Position numbers and translations under genes: made by a program
DNA from: Megascapheus bottae
Taxonomy: Eukaryota; Chordata; Mammalia; Rodentia; Geomyidae
NCBI GenBank assembly: GCA_024803745.1
Contig: JANJXV010000024.1
Coordinates: forward strand, 7,906,106-7,970,105
Reading direction: 5' to 3'
DNA: 64,000 nucleotides
Notes under the pieces: generated by a model
The model's database searches: none
Seen by the model: only the letters and a program-made list of their open reading frames with translations
Told to the model about the DNA's origin: nothing
Part shown: piece by piece, positions 46,440 through 56,945 of the stretch
Position numbering within the stretch: position 1 is the stretch's first letter
Layout: every line of letters starts with the position of its first letter

Positions 46440-47140
46440 AGTGTGAGAATAACCCAGCGGGATTTCCACCTCTTCATTTCTTAATGAGTTTTTTGATAAT
46501 GAGAGGTGACTTTGCCAGTCACTCTGGGCTCTATTATGGCTAATTTGACTCCACTTCACTCTCCTTGTTAATTATTAACACTAGCCTTTTTATCCTCATG
46601 AGACCACATTCCAATTTTTTCCCTTTCCTCCCTCCCCCAGATTTTTCAGGAGCCCATCTTTATGAAGGTGAAAGTCTTGGAGAACAGGTTTTCACTTAGT
46701 GTGGAGCCCGATCATTTATTCGTTTAGGCAAAGGCGGTGATTACAAGCAGTGCGATCCACGATGGCTTTAATGTGCTAGCAATGTGAAAAGGCTGTTAAT
46801 TAAAGCAGCAGCATCATGGGATTTTTCACTGGGGAATTTGTTCCCCATAGAATGGTCATTTGCCACTTGCTAGCATATCCACAGATTAAAAGGTGACTGG
46901 CTCTGAGGGCTTGCCTTTCAGTAAGTGCTGAAAGAAAGCGATTTGTGCCATTTGCAGATGATGGCTTGCATTTGTCGTAAGCGGTCACTTGCCATGTCTA
47001 TTCTCCTTGGGACAATGGTACAACATAGCAAGCCGGGGTAGAATCTATTTGTGGTAGTTTTATAGCCACTTAGTATCGTTTCACTATCATGCTAATTACT
47101 TCATTATGAAAACATTTTATTTTCCCCTCAACTTTAATAC
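46440..47140. promoter_or_regulatory. Strong candidate conserved noncoding element (intronic enhancer-like)
   Basis: About 700 bases without any SINE, L1 or microsatellite, inside the most repeat-rich intron. It is rich in homeodomain-type cores (TTAATTA at several places, GCTAATTTGAC, CTGTTAATTAAAGC, GCTAATTAC), has TTTATGAAGG and CATTTATTCG words, and retains several CpG dinucleotides (for example AAGGCGG, GCGATCC, CACGATGG, GTCGTAAGCGG) where the surrounding intron has few. That pattern is typical of vertebrate developmental enhancers; conservation itself is not testable here. Confidence 0.4.
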
Positions 47141-47648
47141 ATCTCTCTTTCAAAAGTGTTTCCTTAGATACCGTTTAATGTGTGATTGCCCATCTAATTA
47201 TCTCTAGTGGAGGAAAGGAGGCTGGTTAGGGAGGCTGAGTGGAAGGTTGGAAGGTGAGCAAGCTCTGGGTCCTTTTTTTTTTAAAAAAAATTTTTTTTGG
47301 CCAGAAGTGGAGGTTGGTTTGTTTTCATCAGTTGCATTGCTGTGGGAACCAGTAAGTGAAGCTGTGAGGGGTGGGAAGTTGAGGACAGTCACTAACACCG
47401 TGGTGACAGTGGTACAGCTGATACGCTTCCCTGGAGGACACCCACATTTCACCTCCAAGGATTTTTAAAGCTACCACTTGTCCTAATCACATGTAACATG
47501 TATTTCATTCTTTAAAATGGAAAGCAAATTTGAAGATTTCACTGGCTTTCTTCACTAATTGTTCTCTCCCTGGAAGTCACAAAGGCCTTGTCATAGACGT
47601 GGTGACAAGATGTATGTATGCAAAAACCATGCATCCACCTTTGTGCTC

Positions 47649-47898
47649 TGTTGGGGACCGAGTATGGGGTCAGTGACCTTGGACCTGCAAAATTGAGTAC
47701 ACAAGGAAGTAAGCTGTTATCATGATGACTTTGGGCGATGTCAATCACTTCTCATTTGTAACCTCTGGCAGTTTCCTGGTTTTAAGAAAAGTATTTAAGG
47801 TTGGAACTTGAAATAAATGGTGCTACAGACTGTACCTTCGTACAACTTACTTCCTTGTGTACTCAATTGTGCAGGTCCAAGGTCACTGACCCCATACA
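47649..47898. mobile_element. Solo LTR, ERVK-like, with long inverted arms
   Basis: A 250-base unit that begins TGTTGGGGACCG and ends ATACA, flanked by the 6-base direct repeat GTGCTC (47643-47648 and 47899-47904). TG...CA ends and a 6-base duplication are typical of class II (ERVK-type) LTRs. A TATTTAA box (47792) and AATAAA signal (47812) read on the plus strand. No internal retroviral genes are present. Unusually, 47663-47713 is the inverted complement of 47846-47896 with one mismatch. Confidence 0.65.
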
Positions 47899-48287
47899 GT
47901 GCTCTTCAACTCTTCTCAGCCCTCTACAATGAACTCTAAGCCTTTACTGGTTTTATTTTTTTTTTAAGTTAAGAGTCTCTTTAAATTCCTCCAAGAACCT
48001 CCTTTGCTAATTTTTGTTAATTTCTATGAGATGACAGTGATTAGATCCCATCCATTTTGGTCTCCACCAGCTCTCCTCATGGACAAAGCCCCTACTGGCT
48101 CATTGCCTCTTAGAGGTAAGCCTTCCTCATCTGGAAAGGTGATGAGGCTTATTTAAAATGTTTCTCACTCACCCAGTGATAAACAGCCATTTAAATATAT
48201 CATAGCATAAAGATTTTAATAAAAGACAGTAAATCATTCACGGAAACAGCTTAAAAACAAAAACAAAACCAAAAGCAAACCCTTCTG

Positions 48288-48519
48288 CCAAGTATCAGTG
48301 GCTCATGTCTGTACTCCTCAGCTACTCAGGAAGCAAAGTCCTGAGGACTGCAGTTTGAAGCCAGCCCAGGCAGGAAAGTTTGTGAGGCTCTTGTCTCCAA
48401 TAAACTACTCAGAAAAAGCCAAAAGTGGCACTGTGACTAAAGTGATAGAGTTCAAACATTGAGACAAAGAAGCTCAGAAACATTCAAGGCCCAGGACTGA
48501 CCAAAAGCAAAACAAAAAT
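48288..48519 (+). repeat. B1-headed SINE with short target-site duplication
   Basis: CAGTGGCTCATGTCTGTACT, AGCTACTCAGGAAGCAAAG, then TGTCTCCAATAAACTACTC, AAAGTGGCACTGTGACTAAA and CCCAGGACTGACC with an A-rich tail. CCCTTCTG flanks it (48280-48287 and 48520-48527). Confidence 0.88.
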
Positions 48520-48655
48520 CCCTTCTGTAATCTGTTACAGCCACAAATAAGGTACAAATTCTAATATTACTATGTGTTTGAGGGGTCTTGTTAATTTCAA
48601 ATTTTAGAAAACCAAACATAAAATATAAGACTATTTCTTGATATGGTGATTAGCA

Positions 48656-48804
48656 ATTTTTTTCATATTTTTTTATTGTAGTTAATAAAAGGGTTACGTT
48701 ATATTCACCAGATAGAAGGTGGATTACTTCACATAAATTGATACCCATTCTCATGTCTTGGTCTCCATTTCCCTCCCTCCACCCAGCCCCTCATCTTGTT
48801 AATG
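48656..48804 (-). mobile_element. L1 3' end, antisense, short
   Basis: TTTATTGTAGTTAATAAAAG, then ACCAGATAGAAGGTGGATTA and CACATAAATTGATACCCATT match the antisense L1 ends at 54780 and 60207. Severely 5'-truncated. Confidence 0.85.
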
Positions 48805-48933
48805 ACTAAAAATTATTTTGAATTGGTATTTATAAGGAATCACAATCGTTTAAAATCTCTAATTAGTGGTGTGCTTTCTGTTATGTATACAGGCACACAC
48901 AGATAAACAGCCATACAAACATAAACACAGACT

Positions 48934-48963
48934 TAGACAGACAGACAGACACACACACACACA

Positions 48964-49008
<45 letters not shown>
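48934..49008. repeat. (GACA)n(CA)n microsatellite
   Basis: A few ACAG units followed by about 30 CA units with one interruption. Confidence 0.95.
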
Positions 49009-49744
49009 CCATGTAAGTCTTGTAATTCAATAAATTTTCAAGATAGAACTTCTAATCCATCTCTCTGTTTCCAGTGCCCGTGGCTAATTTAAGTTGTAAT
49101 GAAGTGTGATTTTGATGTTAATGTCTGATTGGGTCAATATGGCAAACCCTGTAATACCATAGCTGTCATGCAAAGATCTCTTCTTAAAGGGAACTAAAAG
49201 TATAGACAGTGTTTAGGAAATGAGTTTGTGAAAAATAATTTGGGGACAGCTTATATTGACATCAAACAATGAAATCTCCTAACTCTTCACTTGAGTACCA
49301 AAAGCATGTAATAAAACAAATATATAACATTAACAATATCCTGCATTATCATCAAGGGGCATCATAATGCCTAGAAAAATTGTTTCACCAACTTCATGGT
49401 GATGATAAGACCTCGTGAATATAGGTGGAGGCTACTGAGCTCTATTTCAATTCCCTAGCTCATTCCATACTCCCAGTCCTAAGAGGAAATTATGGCACGG
49501 GGGAACGTTTCTATTTATCTCACTACACAAAGGAGCTGTTTTTCTCAGAAATAATTGATGTTTTCTAAAATCTGCTAATCACTGCAAAAATCAAAGACAG
49601 GATATCTTTTTATCGTCGAAATTGAAAGTGCTTGAATGCAATGCCTCAATCTTATAAGTATTACACAACAATCATATTACATAATATTTTATATGTAGTA
49701 ATGGTCAATATTATATAAATAACCCCAAACAGGGAGGAGGATTA

Positions 49745-49846
49745 GCGCTCTCATCAGCAGCCTATTTACACAATTGGAACAATATAGTAGGTTAGCATGG
49801 CTCCTGAGCAAGAATGCCATGCAAATTCGCGAAATGTTCCAAATTT
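49745..49846 (+). pseudogene. U6 snRNA-derived pseudogene
   Basis: The segment aligns along its length with U6 spliceosomal RNA: GCGCTCTCATCAGCAG (U6 GTGCTCGCTTCGGCAG), CAATTGGAACAATATAG, GTTAGCATGGCTCCTG, AAGAATGCCATGCAAATTC and GTTCCAAATTT. The ACAGAGA box is changed to ATAGTAG, which would abolish splicing function, and the terminal T-run is degraded and followed by an A-run. It is a retroposed copy. Confidence 0.93.
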
Positions 49847-50758
49847 AAAAAAAATTGCAAAACTCATTAAAGGTGATCATTTCATGGTTTCTCATTTTGA
49901 TATTCCCTAAATATTCACTTGTAAGAATTCTTCTTAAAAGCAAATATAATGTTAATATGATGTTAATATGCTTGATTGTAATAGTGGTTGCCAGGAATAT
50001 GTCTAAGGCATCTACACAATGTTTTGTTTTCTACTATAAAGCAAATTCTAACAGTTTAAGTAAGATCAGTGATTCATTAAATTTACTAATTACTTGCAAT
50101 GACTATCTACTTTTGACTAAAACCTAACATAAATGAATATGGTTGATTCTTAAGTTTTCATTCAAATTGAGAAAGCAGTATTAAAACAAAAATCTAACAC
50201 CATTTACCTATTTAGAGGCATTATAGCTAATATCTGTTTTAAATTTTGGTAGACAGTCTATTGTTATGCATGTCTTAAATTGCAGTCTTGCAATTCATTA
50301 GCAGAACATAATAGATGTGAGGAGACTGGGAAAGGAAGAGAGCCACTGGAAGTGTGTGAGGGCCTCAAATTGAATCCTCAAAACTGGGAGAGGCTAATAT
50401 TCAGAGTAAATGATTCATAAGGGGATAATTAAATGTGAGTAACTTCTGAGAGCAGGTACTGTGGCTGAATCTGAAGGAGGAACTATTGCTTTGTTCTTTA
50501 GCTTGAATGTGACAAGTATCTTTTAGAAAGAAAGAACTAACAAAATAAATAGCATCTATTCAGTATGAATTATCAGCTTATGAATTTATGCTTACAACTC
50601 TGTATGTGCTATTATTATATTTTCATAAATGAATCTAAAACTGAGAGGTGAAATTATTGCCAAAGGTTAAGTGAGGGAGAGGTGTGAATGTCTGGCACAA
50701 ATGTCCACATCATGTTATTAGGTGCTATAACATGGCACCTCTCATACTAGCACAAAGA

Positions 50759-50857
50759 TTTTTTTTATTGTATTTAATAAAAGGGTTACATGATATTTTC
50801 CAGATAGAAGGTGCATTAATTCACATACATTGATACCCTTCCACATGTTAGCACAAA
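50759..50857 (-). mobile_element. L1 3' end, antisense, about 100 bases
   Basis: TTTTTTATTGTATTTAATAA, then CCAGATAGAAGGTGCATTAA and CACATACATTGATACCCTTC. GTTAGCACAAAGATT after it resembles CTAGCACAAAGATT before it (about 50746), a likely target-site duplication. Confidence 0.85.
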
Positions 50858-51274
50858 GATTCTTAACCTGCTTGATATCTAAAGTCTGGCATATCTCTGG
50901 AGACAATGGTATCTTCTATAACTTCATATCTCAATAAGGTTTTTCCCTAATCAGAGCTGAGACTCATGGGGATGAATAATCAAGAAAGGTAAGAAAGAGT
51001 GAATGAGAGTGATAAGAGCCAGTGTGTTAGTTATGAAGAAAGAAGTATGAAAACATGGATTTTGATTAAAAGCTGGAGAAGGATATAAAACAAGTAGCAT
51101 GGATCATGTAAAACAAACTAGAACCAGAGGTCGGAAGGAGGCATTGTTTAACCTGCTCTACAATTGGAAAAGTTTTTTTTTTCTTTTTAACAAAGAGATT
51201 TGGATTCCATGATAAGAGCAAGTATTGCAACGGAGAATGCCAGTACCATCTAGACCTGAGTCTAGGAAACTAAA

Positions 51275-51445
51275 AGAAGTATCATGCTTGTAATCCTACA
51301 TACTTAAGAGTCTGGGATCTGAGGATTGTGGTTCAAAGCTATCCCAAACAATAAAGATCTTCGAGACTCTTATCTCTAATTAGCTACCAAGAAGCCTGAA
51401 GTGGAGACATAGCTCAAGTGGTAGAGATCCAGTCATAAGGGGGGA
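51275..51445 (+). repeat. B1-headed SINE, truncated
   Basis: CATGCTTGTAATCCTACATA, GGGATCTGAGGATTGTGGTT, linker ACTCTTATCTCTAATTAGC, then AGCTCAAGTGGTAGAGATC. The tail has been replaced by pyrimidine-rich DNA. Confidence 0.75.
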
Positions 51446-51476
51446 AATGTGAATGCGAGTGTAATGCCCCAGTAGG

Positions 51477-51594
51477 TCTCCCTCTCCTTCTTTCACTCTC
51501 CTCTCTCTCTCCCTTTCTCCTCCCTCCTCTCTCTCTGTCTGTCTCTGTCTGTCTGTCTCTCTGTCTCTGTCTCTGTCTCTGTCTCTCTGTGTGT
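51477..51594. repeat. (TC)n/(CTGT)n low-complexity tract
   Basis: Mixed TC and CTGTCT units over about 118 bases. Confidence 0.95.
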
Positions 51595-52220
51595 CACACA
51601 CATAATACCACAGGAAATCACACTATAACAGGAATCACACATTACAGGAATCAGTGTGGTAAAATCTTCATAATAACTGGTTTTACACTGGCTGCTCGAC
51701 TCTCTAGTAGAACTATAGGAGTTATTATTTACATTCTTTTAAATATTGAAATACAGAAGGGAGAAGTCATACCACACAGCAATATTTTCCTGTGATGTGA
51801 GGGGATAAATCCATGCTCCTGCTAACAGTGTAACCTCAGACCCTGTTAGTGGGAGCTTAGAATGATACTTTTTAGAATGAGGACAGAATTCGAAGGTGTC
51901 TCTCAAAGATGAGAGCACTCTCAAGGGCTTTGGAGACTTTTTAACCCAACTCACAAGGGCAAAGAGAAGGATGTGTATGTTATCAGTCCTCAACTAAGGT
52001 TGGAGAATAGGAATTAAGGAGGGCTAAATCTCAGTGAAGCACTGTTTCACTTGTTTCTTTCAGACCCTGGTGTGACACACCCAGAGAGGCTAAGCATACA
52101 CACATACTGCTTACCCTCCTCAGCTCCTGTTGAAGTGCTAGGGCTCTAAAGTACACGTTTACATATGCAACATCCTCACCTCTCCCCCACATCCCCACCC
52201 AAAGAAATGGAAGCACTCAC

Positions 52221-52377
52221 TGTCATTTCTGAGGAAATTATTAAGTAGCTGGAAAAGAGGAAAACTATCCCAGGAGTCTTGTGGTTGAGCCTCCAGTGCG
52301 GTATCCATATCTACTGTGAATAAAGCCCAGAACTTTTCTGCATGCTCAGCCAGTAAGTCAGGCCACCAGGCAAATGC
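52221..52377 (-). CDS. CADPS2: CADPS2 exon E2
   Basis: This 157-base exon follows a TTTCTGCAG acceptor and ends at a consensus GTGAGT donor. It starts in phase 0 directly after E1 and reads [20 protein letters not shown], then a segment containing [17 protein letters not shown], then [12 protein letters not shown]. The AWWPDLL and [10 protein letters not shown] motifs are hallmarks of the CAPS Munc13-homology region. The last base (A) joins the first two bases of E3 (TG) to make an ATG methionine codon inside the protein. The intron before it is 9.8 kb and the intron after it is 15.6 kb, the longest in the window. Confidence 0.92.
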
Positions 52378-52638
52378 CTGCAGAAAGACAAAGAAACAAG
52401 ATAAAGAAACACATTGTTAGGTGGAAACATATAGAAATACACAAATATGGTGACACGTGAGAATATTGGCAATATGTCTTTTGTCACAAAAAATGGCAAA
52501 ACACACACACACACACACATATATTTCAATGGGGTGGAAAGTTTTAATAAACACACTTGCATAAGTAACTTTGGAATTGATGGGTAAGATATAAAATCTA
52601 CAATAGACATTTGTTGTTTTATAGAAAAGACTCACAAG

Positions 52639-52836
52639 GGGCCGGAAGTTTGGCCTAGTGGTAGCGTGCTTGCCTAGCATGCACAAAGACCAAGGTTCGA
52701 TTCCTCAGTACCACATACATAGCAAAAAGCTGGAAATGGTGCTGAGGCTCAAGTGGTAGAGCTCTAGCCTTGAGAAAGTCCAAAGACAGTGCTCAGGCCC
52801 TGAGCTCAAGCCCAGGACTGGCAAAAAAAAAAAAAA
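52639..52836 (+). repeat. IDL-Geo SINE with target-site duplication
   Basis: GGCCGGAAGTTTGGCCTAGT through CAAGCCCAGGACTGGC and an A-run. AAAAGACTCACAAG (52625-52638) and AAAAGACTCATAAG (around 52837-52849) flank it. Confidence 0.94.
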
Positions 52837-53796
52837 AAAGACTCATAAGATTAATTTATAGCATTTGGCAAATTCATAATATAAAACTAAAAGAAAATTG
52901 TAAATGTTATCATTTACACATAACTATTACGAATGGCTGGGTATATTTATTTCCAATATTTATTTCTGTGGATAAGAATGGTAGCATAGCTGACAACATG
53001 ATCTAAAATAAATACATTGGATTTTATTTTAATGACAGCCTCATAGTCCTCCAGGTACTTTCAAACTGATATGTTGAATTAAAACTTCTTTGTACAAAGA
53101 TAGTAAGAATAAACAAAAAGTATATATTATTTATTGAAACATTCCTCTACTAAAATGGCTTTTACAATTTTTTTCAATTCCCTTTTTACAGTGTGATAAA
53201 AATCATTTAGATTTTATATAAACATTTAATATACTGCTTATTTCCTTAGATAAACTTTTAAATATTATTGGATTAAAAGATATGCTGGAGCCTTTACACA
53301 TCAGTTGCTCTCCAGGAAGAAAATCCTTGTTCTTTTTAAACCTCATTTTATGAAACACTATTTCTCAGCTTAAACTTTCTTTTCAGTTTTCCAATATACT
53401 TAGGGTGAAACCCAAAAACAAATTCAAAAGCAAAATGACACGAAATGTTTCTCCAAAAACATGTAAACATTTTACAAAGCCTTGAGTGAAATCTCTGTTC
53501 CAGGTCTAAAATGTACTTTCACAAAGAGGATTTCCTGACTTTCTGATATAAGTTAAGTCTAGGTGATATTTTCCATGATGACAATATTTTTTTTTATTTC
53601 ATAGGCTTACATGTGAATACTTTGTTGCATATATATAAAAATAGAAGTTGTTTATATGTAAATACTTTGTTATCTGCCTTTTAGACTGCAAACAGTAGAA
53701 GGATAGTCTATTATTTCAATTCCATTAAGCAGTTTATTTGGCCTCTTGGGAAATAGAAACAATCATTAAAAAAAAGTAGGCTATTTTGGTGTTATT

Positions 53797-54037
53797 GTTT
53801 ATTTGCTTGTATTCTGGGTACCCATGTTTGAACTCAGGGTGCTGCACTCATTCAGCTTGCTTGCTTATGGTTGGTGTTCTACCCCTTGAGCCACACCTCC
53901 AGTTAAGATTTTTTACTGTTAATTGGAGATGGGGTCCTATGGACTTTTCTGACAAGATTAACTTTAATTCAAACTCTTCTAGATCTCAACTTCCTAGGAG
54001 TTGATATTTTAGGTGTGAGCTACAGGTACCCAGCCCT
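53797..54037 (-). repeat. B1-headed SINE, antisense, diverged
   Basis: GTTTGAACTCAGGGTGCTGC, then GTGTTCTACCCCTTGAGCCA, the linker GTTAATTGGAGATGGGG, and a decayed reversed B1 head ending TAGGTGTGAGCTACAGGTAC. Confidence 0.75.
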
Positions 54038-54142
54038 TAAGCTGTTCTGAGAGGAAACAATAATAGTTTTCAGATTGTTTTTGACAACAATGGGGACTTC
54101 TCTGTTTTCAGTTTTCACTTTTAATGGCTTTAATAATTTATG

Positions 54143-54346
54143 GATTATTTTTGGTATGGTACTAGAGAGTAAACTCCAGCTCTCTACCATTTAAGTCCTG
54201 GCCCCCAAACCTATAGTCCTTTTGCTTTTAGTTTGTTTTTCAGATAGGGTCTCATGCTTTTGCCTGTGCCAGCTTCAGAGTGTGATTCTACTACCTCTGC
54301 TTATCAAGTATCTGGGATTCTAGACACATGCCACAACTTTCATCCC
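54143..54346 (-). repeat. B1/ID-type composite SINE, old
   Basis: GGTACTAGAGAGTAAACTCC and TCTACCATTTAAGTCCTGGC resemble a reversed ID-type unit; CAGATAGGGTCTCATGCTTT and AAGTATCTGGGATTCTAGAC resemble a reversed B1. The order suits an old B4-like composite. Confidence 0.5.
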
Positions 54347-54646
54347 TTTAAGAATCAATTCAAGTAGCATTTTTGGTCTTCCCTATCTTTTCTATGGAGA
54401 TTTTGGTAGCATCATAATTTTTTGTCATATAGCCATAAACACATAAACACATAAACACTACAGCCAAAGAAGTCCATATTTACTTTCAAACTTGACTTCA
54501 ATTATTCAACTATAAATTGGATTAAAGAGGAGGGGACAAATCACAAACCTTAAATCATATTATAAAATGTTTACACAAAATTTTCTTAAAAACATCTGTT
54601 GAAAACAGCCCATAATAACATGTTAATAAAAATTGTCGTATAATTA

Positions 54647-55255
54647 TCTGGGCAGCAGTGGGTCATGACAGTCATCCTATTTTGGAGGTTGAGTTGGAGG
54701 ATCATGGTTCTATGTCAGCCTAGACAGAACACATTGCTAACTTCATTTCCAAAATGACTAGCAAAATGCAAAACTTTTTTTCCTTATATTTTTTATTGCA
54801 ATTAATAGAAGGGTTACATTATATTCACAAGATAGAAGGTGCATTACTTCACATACATTGATACACTTTCTCATGTCATGGTCCCCATTTCCCTCCCCCC
54901 ATCACCGCTCATATTGTTTTCCCCTCTTCCCTATCCAATTTCAAATAACCAATCAAGCACATATACAATATATCAGATAACAAGGTGAAATACTGTAACA
55001 ATATGAGATAACCAAGGGACAGCAAAAGTGATGAGAGATAACATCGTACATTAAGGACAACAATCACTCATTATATGGCTTTTGTTTCTATATCCTGGAG
55101 GTCCTTTCATTTAGCATCATACTATCTGGCCTTATGTATCTAGGTTTTGTTCTATTGTAAATCTCAAAATGCAGAACTTTTAAAAGTGTGACTCAGGTAG
55201 CAGTATGTGAGCCTAGAATACAAACTGAGCAAGCACAAGACTAGGACTTCAAACT
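54647..55255 (+). repeat. B1-headed SINE split by an L1
   Basis: The head (GGGCAGCAGTGGGTCATGAC, GGAGGATCATGGTTCTATGT, CATTTCCAAAATGACTAGC) runs to about 54779 and the right half resumes near 55166 (GTGACTCAGGTAGCAGTATG, GGACTTCAAACTCTGGTATT). The L1 at 54780-55165 interrupts it. Confidence 0.65.
54780..55165 (-). mobile_element. L1 3' end, antisense, inside a SINE
   Basis: TTTATTGCAATTAATAGAAG, GATAGAAGGTGCATTACTTC, TATATCAGATAACAAGGTGA and CTGGAGGTCCTTTCATTTAG are shared with 60207-60790. CAAAATGCAAAACTTTT before it and CAAAATGCAGAACTTTT after it are the probable duplication. Confidence 0.88.
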
Positions 55256-55270
55256 CTGGTATTGCTGAAA

Positions 55271-55352
55271 GAGAGGAAAAAAAGAAGGAATGAAGAAAGG
55301 AAGGAAAGAAAGAAGGAAGGAAAAAGAGAAAGAAAGAAAGACAGAAAGAGGA
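55271..55352. repeat. (GAAA/GGAA)n purine tract
   Basis: Imperfect AAAG and GGAA units follow the SINE right half, probably expanded from its A-tail. Confidence 0.92.
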
Positions 55353-55588
55353 AAAACAGGCATATAATTAATTAGTAAATATTAAATTGATTACAAATTA
55401 ACTTTATGAAGAAGAACATAATGTCCATTGTGGATTTAAAAGTTAGAGACATCTGAATGTCTACCTCAGTAATGTGATAAAATGAACATGAACACTTTCT
55501 GGAAATACTACGTTCTATATAAACTGAACATATTCTCATTTGTAAATATTATTAGTATCTGAATAGCTTTTGTTTAAATATGTGTTGT

Positions 55589-55772
55589 TGGGGTGAAGTG
55601 TGTGGCCATGCCTAGTGGTAGAGTGCTTACCTAGCATGCACGAAGACTTGGGTTCCATCCCTTGGTACTATATACATAGAAAAAGCCAGAAGTAGTGCTG
55701 TGGCACAAGTGGTAAAGCTCTAGCCTTGAGAAAGCCCAAGGATAGAGTTCAAGTCCCAGGACTGACAAAAAA
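55589..55772 (+). repeat. IDL-Geo SINE, diverged
   Basis: GCCATGCCTAGTGGTAGAGT, CATGCACGAAGACTTGGGTT, GCACAAGTGGTAAAGCTCTA and CAAGTCCCAGGACTGAC. ATGTGTTGT words flank it. A short deletion in the right half removes CAGTGCTCAGGCCCTGA. Confidence 0.88.
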
Positions 55773-56756
55773 ATGTGTTGTGATAGTATATGACAATCTA
55801 ATCCTAAAGGGTTAGTCTGGCATATGTAATTTCATTACAAACACTTTGGTTTTGTCTTGTGGAATAATTATAGACCAGGAAATGTAGGGACCTGAGATTC
55901 CTCCCTGAGACTCAGAACAGTAAAAAACGTTAGAAACAAACACACAAACAAATAAAAAAAACCCCCACTCAAATCTAAACAAAAACAAAATAGCACGGAA
56001 ACACAGAAGTTCAAAATTAAGATGATAACAGTAGTTTGAGGTCAGGATTGTTTCAGGACAAAAGTTCTGAAAGCTCATTTTAAAGTGGACTTGACATACT
56101 GAGCCAAGTGGTGAATAATATATAACAAAATATTCCAATTTTTAAATTTTAGCTTTCTGACTTTACTGTCAGCTACCTAATTTCATTATGCTTGCAGTCA
56201 TATTTATGTTTCAACTTGTACTTCTGATAAATGGAAGCAAATTCATTAATGACACTGGAAAAGCATCAAGCAACTACTGTCTGATGATCAAGGGCAGAAC
56301 TGTACTCATTCTGAGAACCAGACCTGGAGTCTAGGGCCCATCCCCTCCTCTCTCTCTGACCTTGTAGCTATCCTACCCTGACTTGCTTACAACAAAAAAA
56401 GTTGCATCATGTCCTACCTAAGCTACTGCTTCATGAAGTGGGAAGAAGCTCAGCAGCTTTTGAGGCTCTGCCAGAGAGAAGAAAACCCTCTGAGATGTAT
56501 GTCTTGGTAGGCCACCAATAGAAGGTCATTCTTAGCTGAGTTAAACCTATCTTTGTTCTAATGCTAAGCCATTGATCAGTGTAAATGACGTAGTAGATCA
56601 AGAATTCGATGACAAATTTTCTTCAGGGGGAGTTACAAAACCAATATGTTTTTATACAACGAACAAAAAATAAATAGCAAGCTGAGGGTACTTTGTCTGA
56701 CTGATCTGCTTAAGGAATAGAGTTGAAAACAGTGGAGACAAGAATGAATCCTGAGG

Positions 56757-56945
56757 GCCAGAAGTTTGGCCTAGTGGTAGAATGCTTGTCTAGCATGCAT
56801 GAAGACCCAGGTTTGATTCCTTGGTATCACATACATAGAAAAGCCAGAAGTGGTGCTGTGGTTCAAGTGGTAGAGCTCTAGCCTTGAGAAAGCCCAGGGA
56901 CAGTGCTCAGACCCTGAGTTCAAGCCCCAGGACTGGAAAAAAAAT
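56757..56945 (+). repeat. IDL-Geo SINE with perfect target-site duplication
   Basis: GCCAGAAGTTTGGCCTAGTG through CAAGCCCCAGGACTGG and a short A-run. AATGAATCCTGAGG is present at 56743-56756 and 56946-56959. Confidence 0.95.

Larger units (their letters stand above)
36588..52220 (-). other. CADPS2: CADPS2 15.6 kb intron between E2 and E3
   Basis: The longest intron in the window. It holds a SINE cluster at 38461-40526, nested SINEs at 42484-42942, several L1 3' ends, a solo LTR (47649-47898), a U6 pseudogene (49745-49846) and many microsatellites. Two repeat-free candidate regulatory stretches (43530-43800 and 46440-47140) are listed separately. I see no extra exon. Confidence 0.8.
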
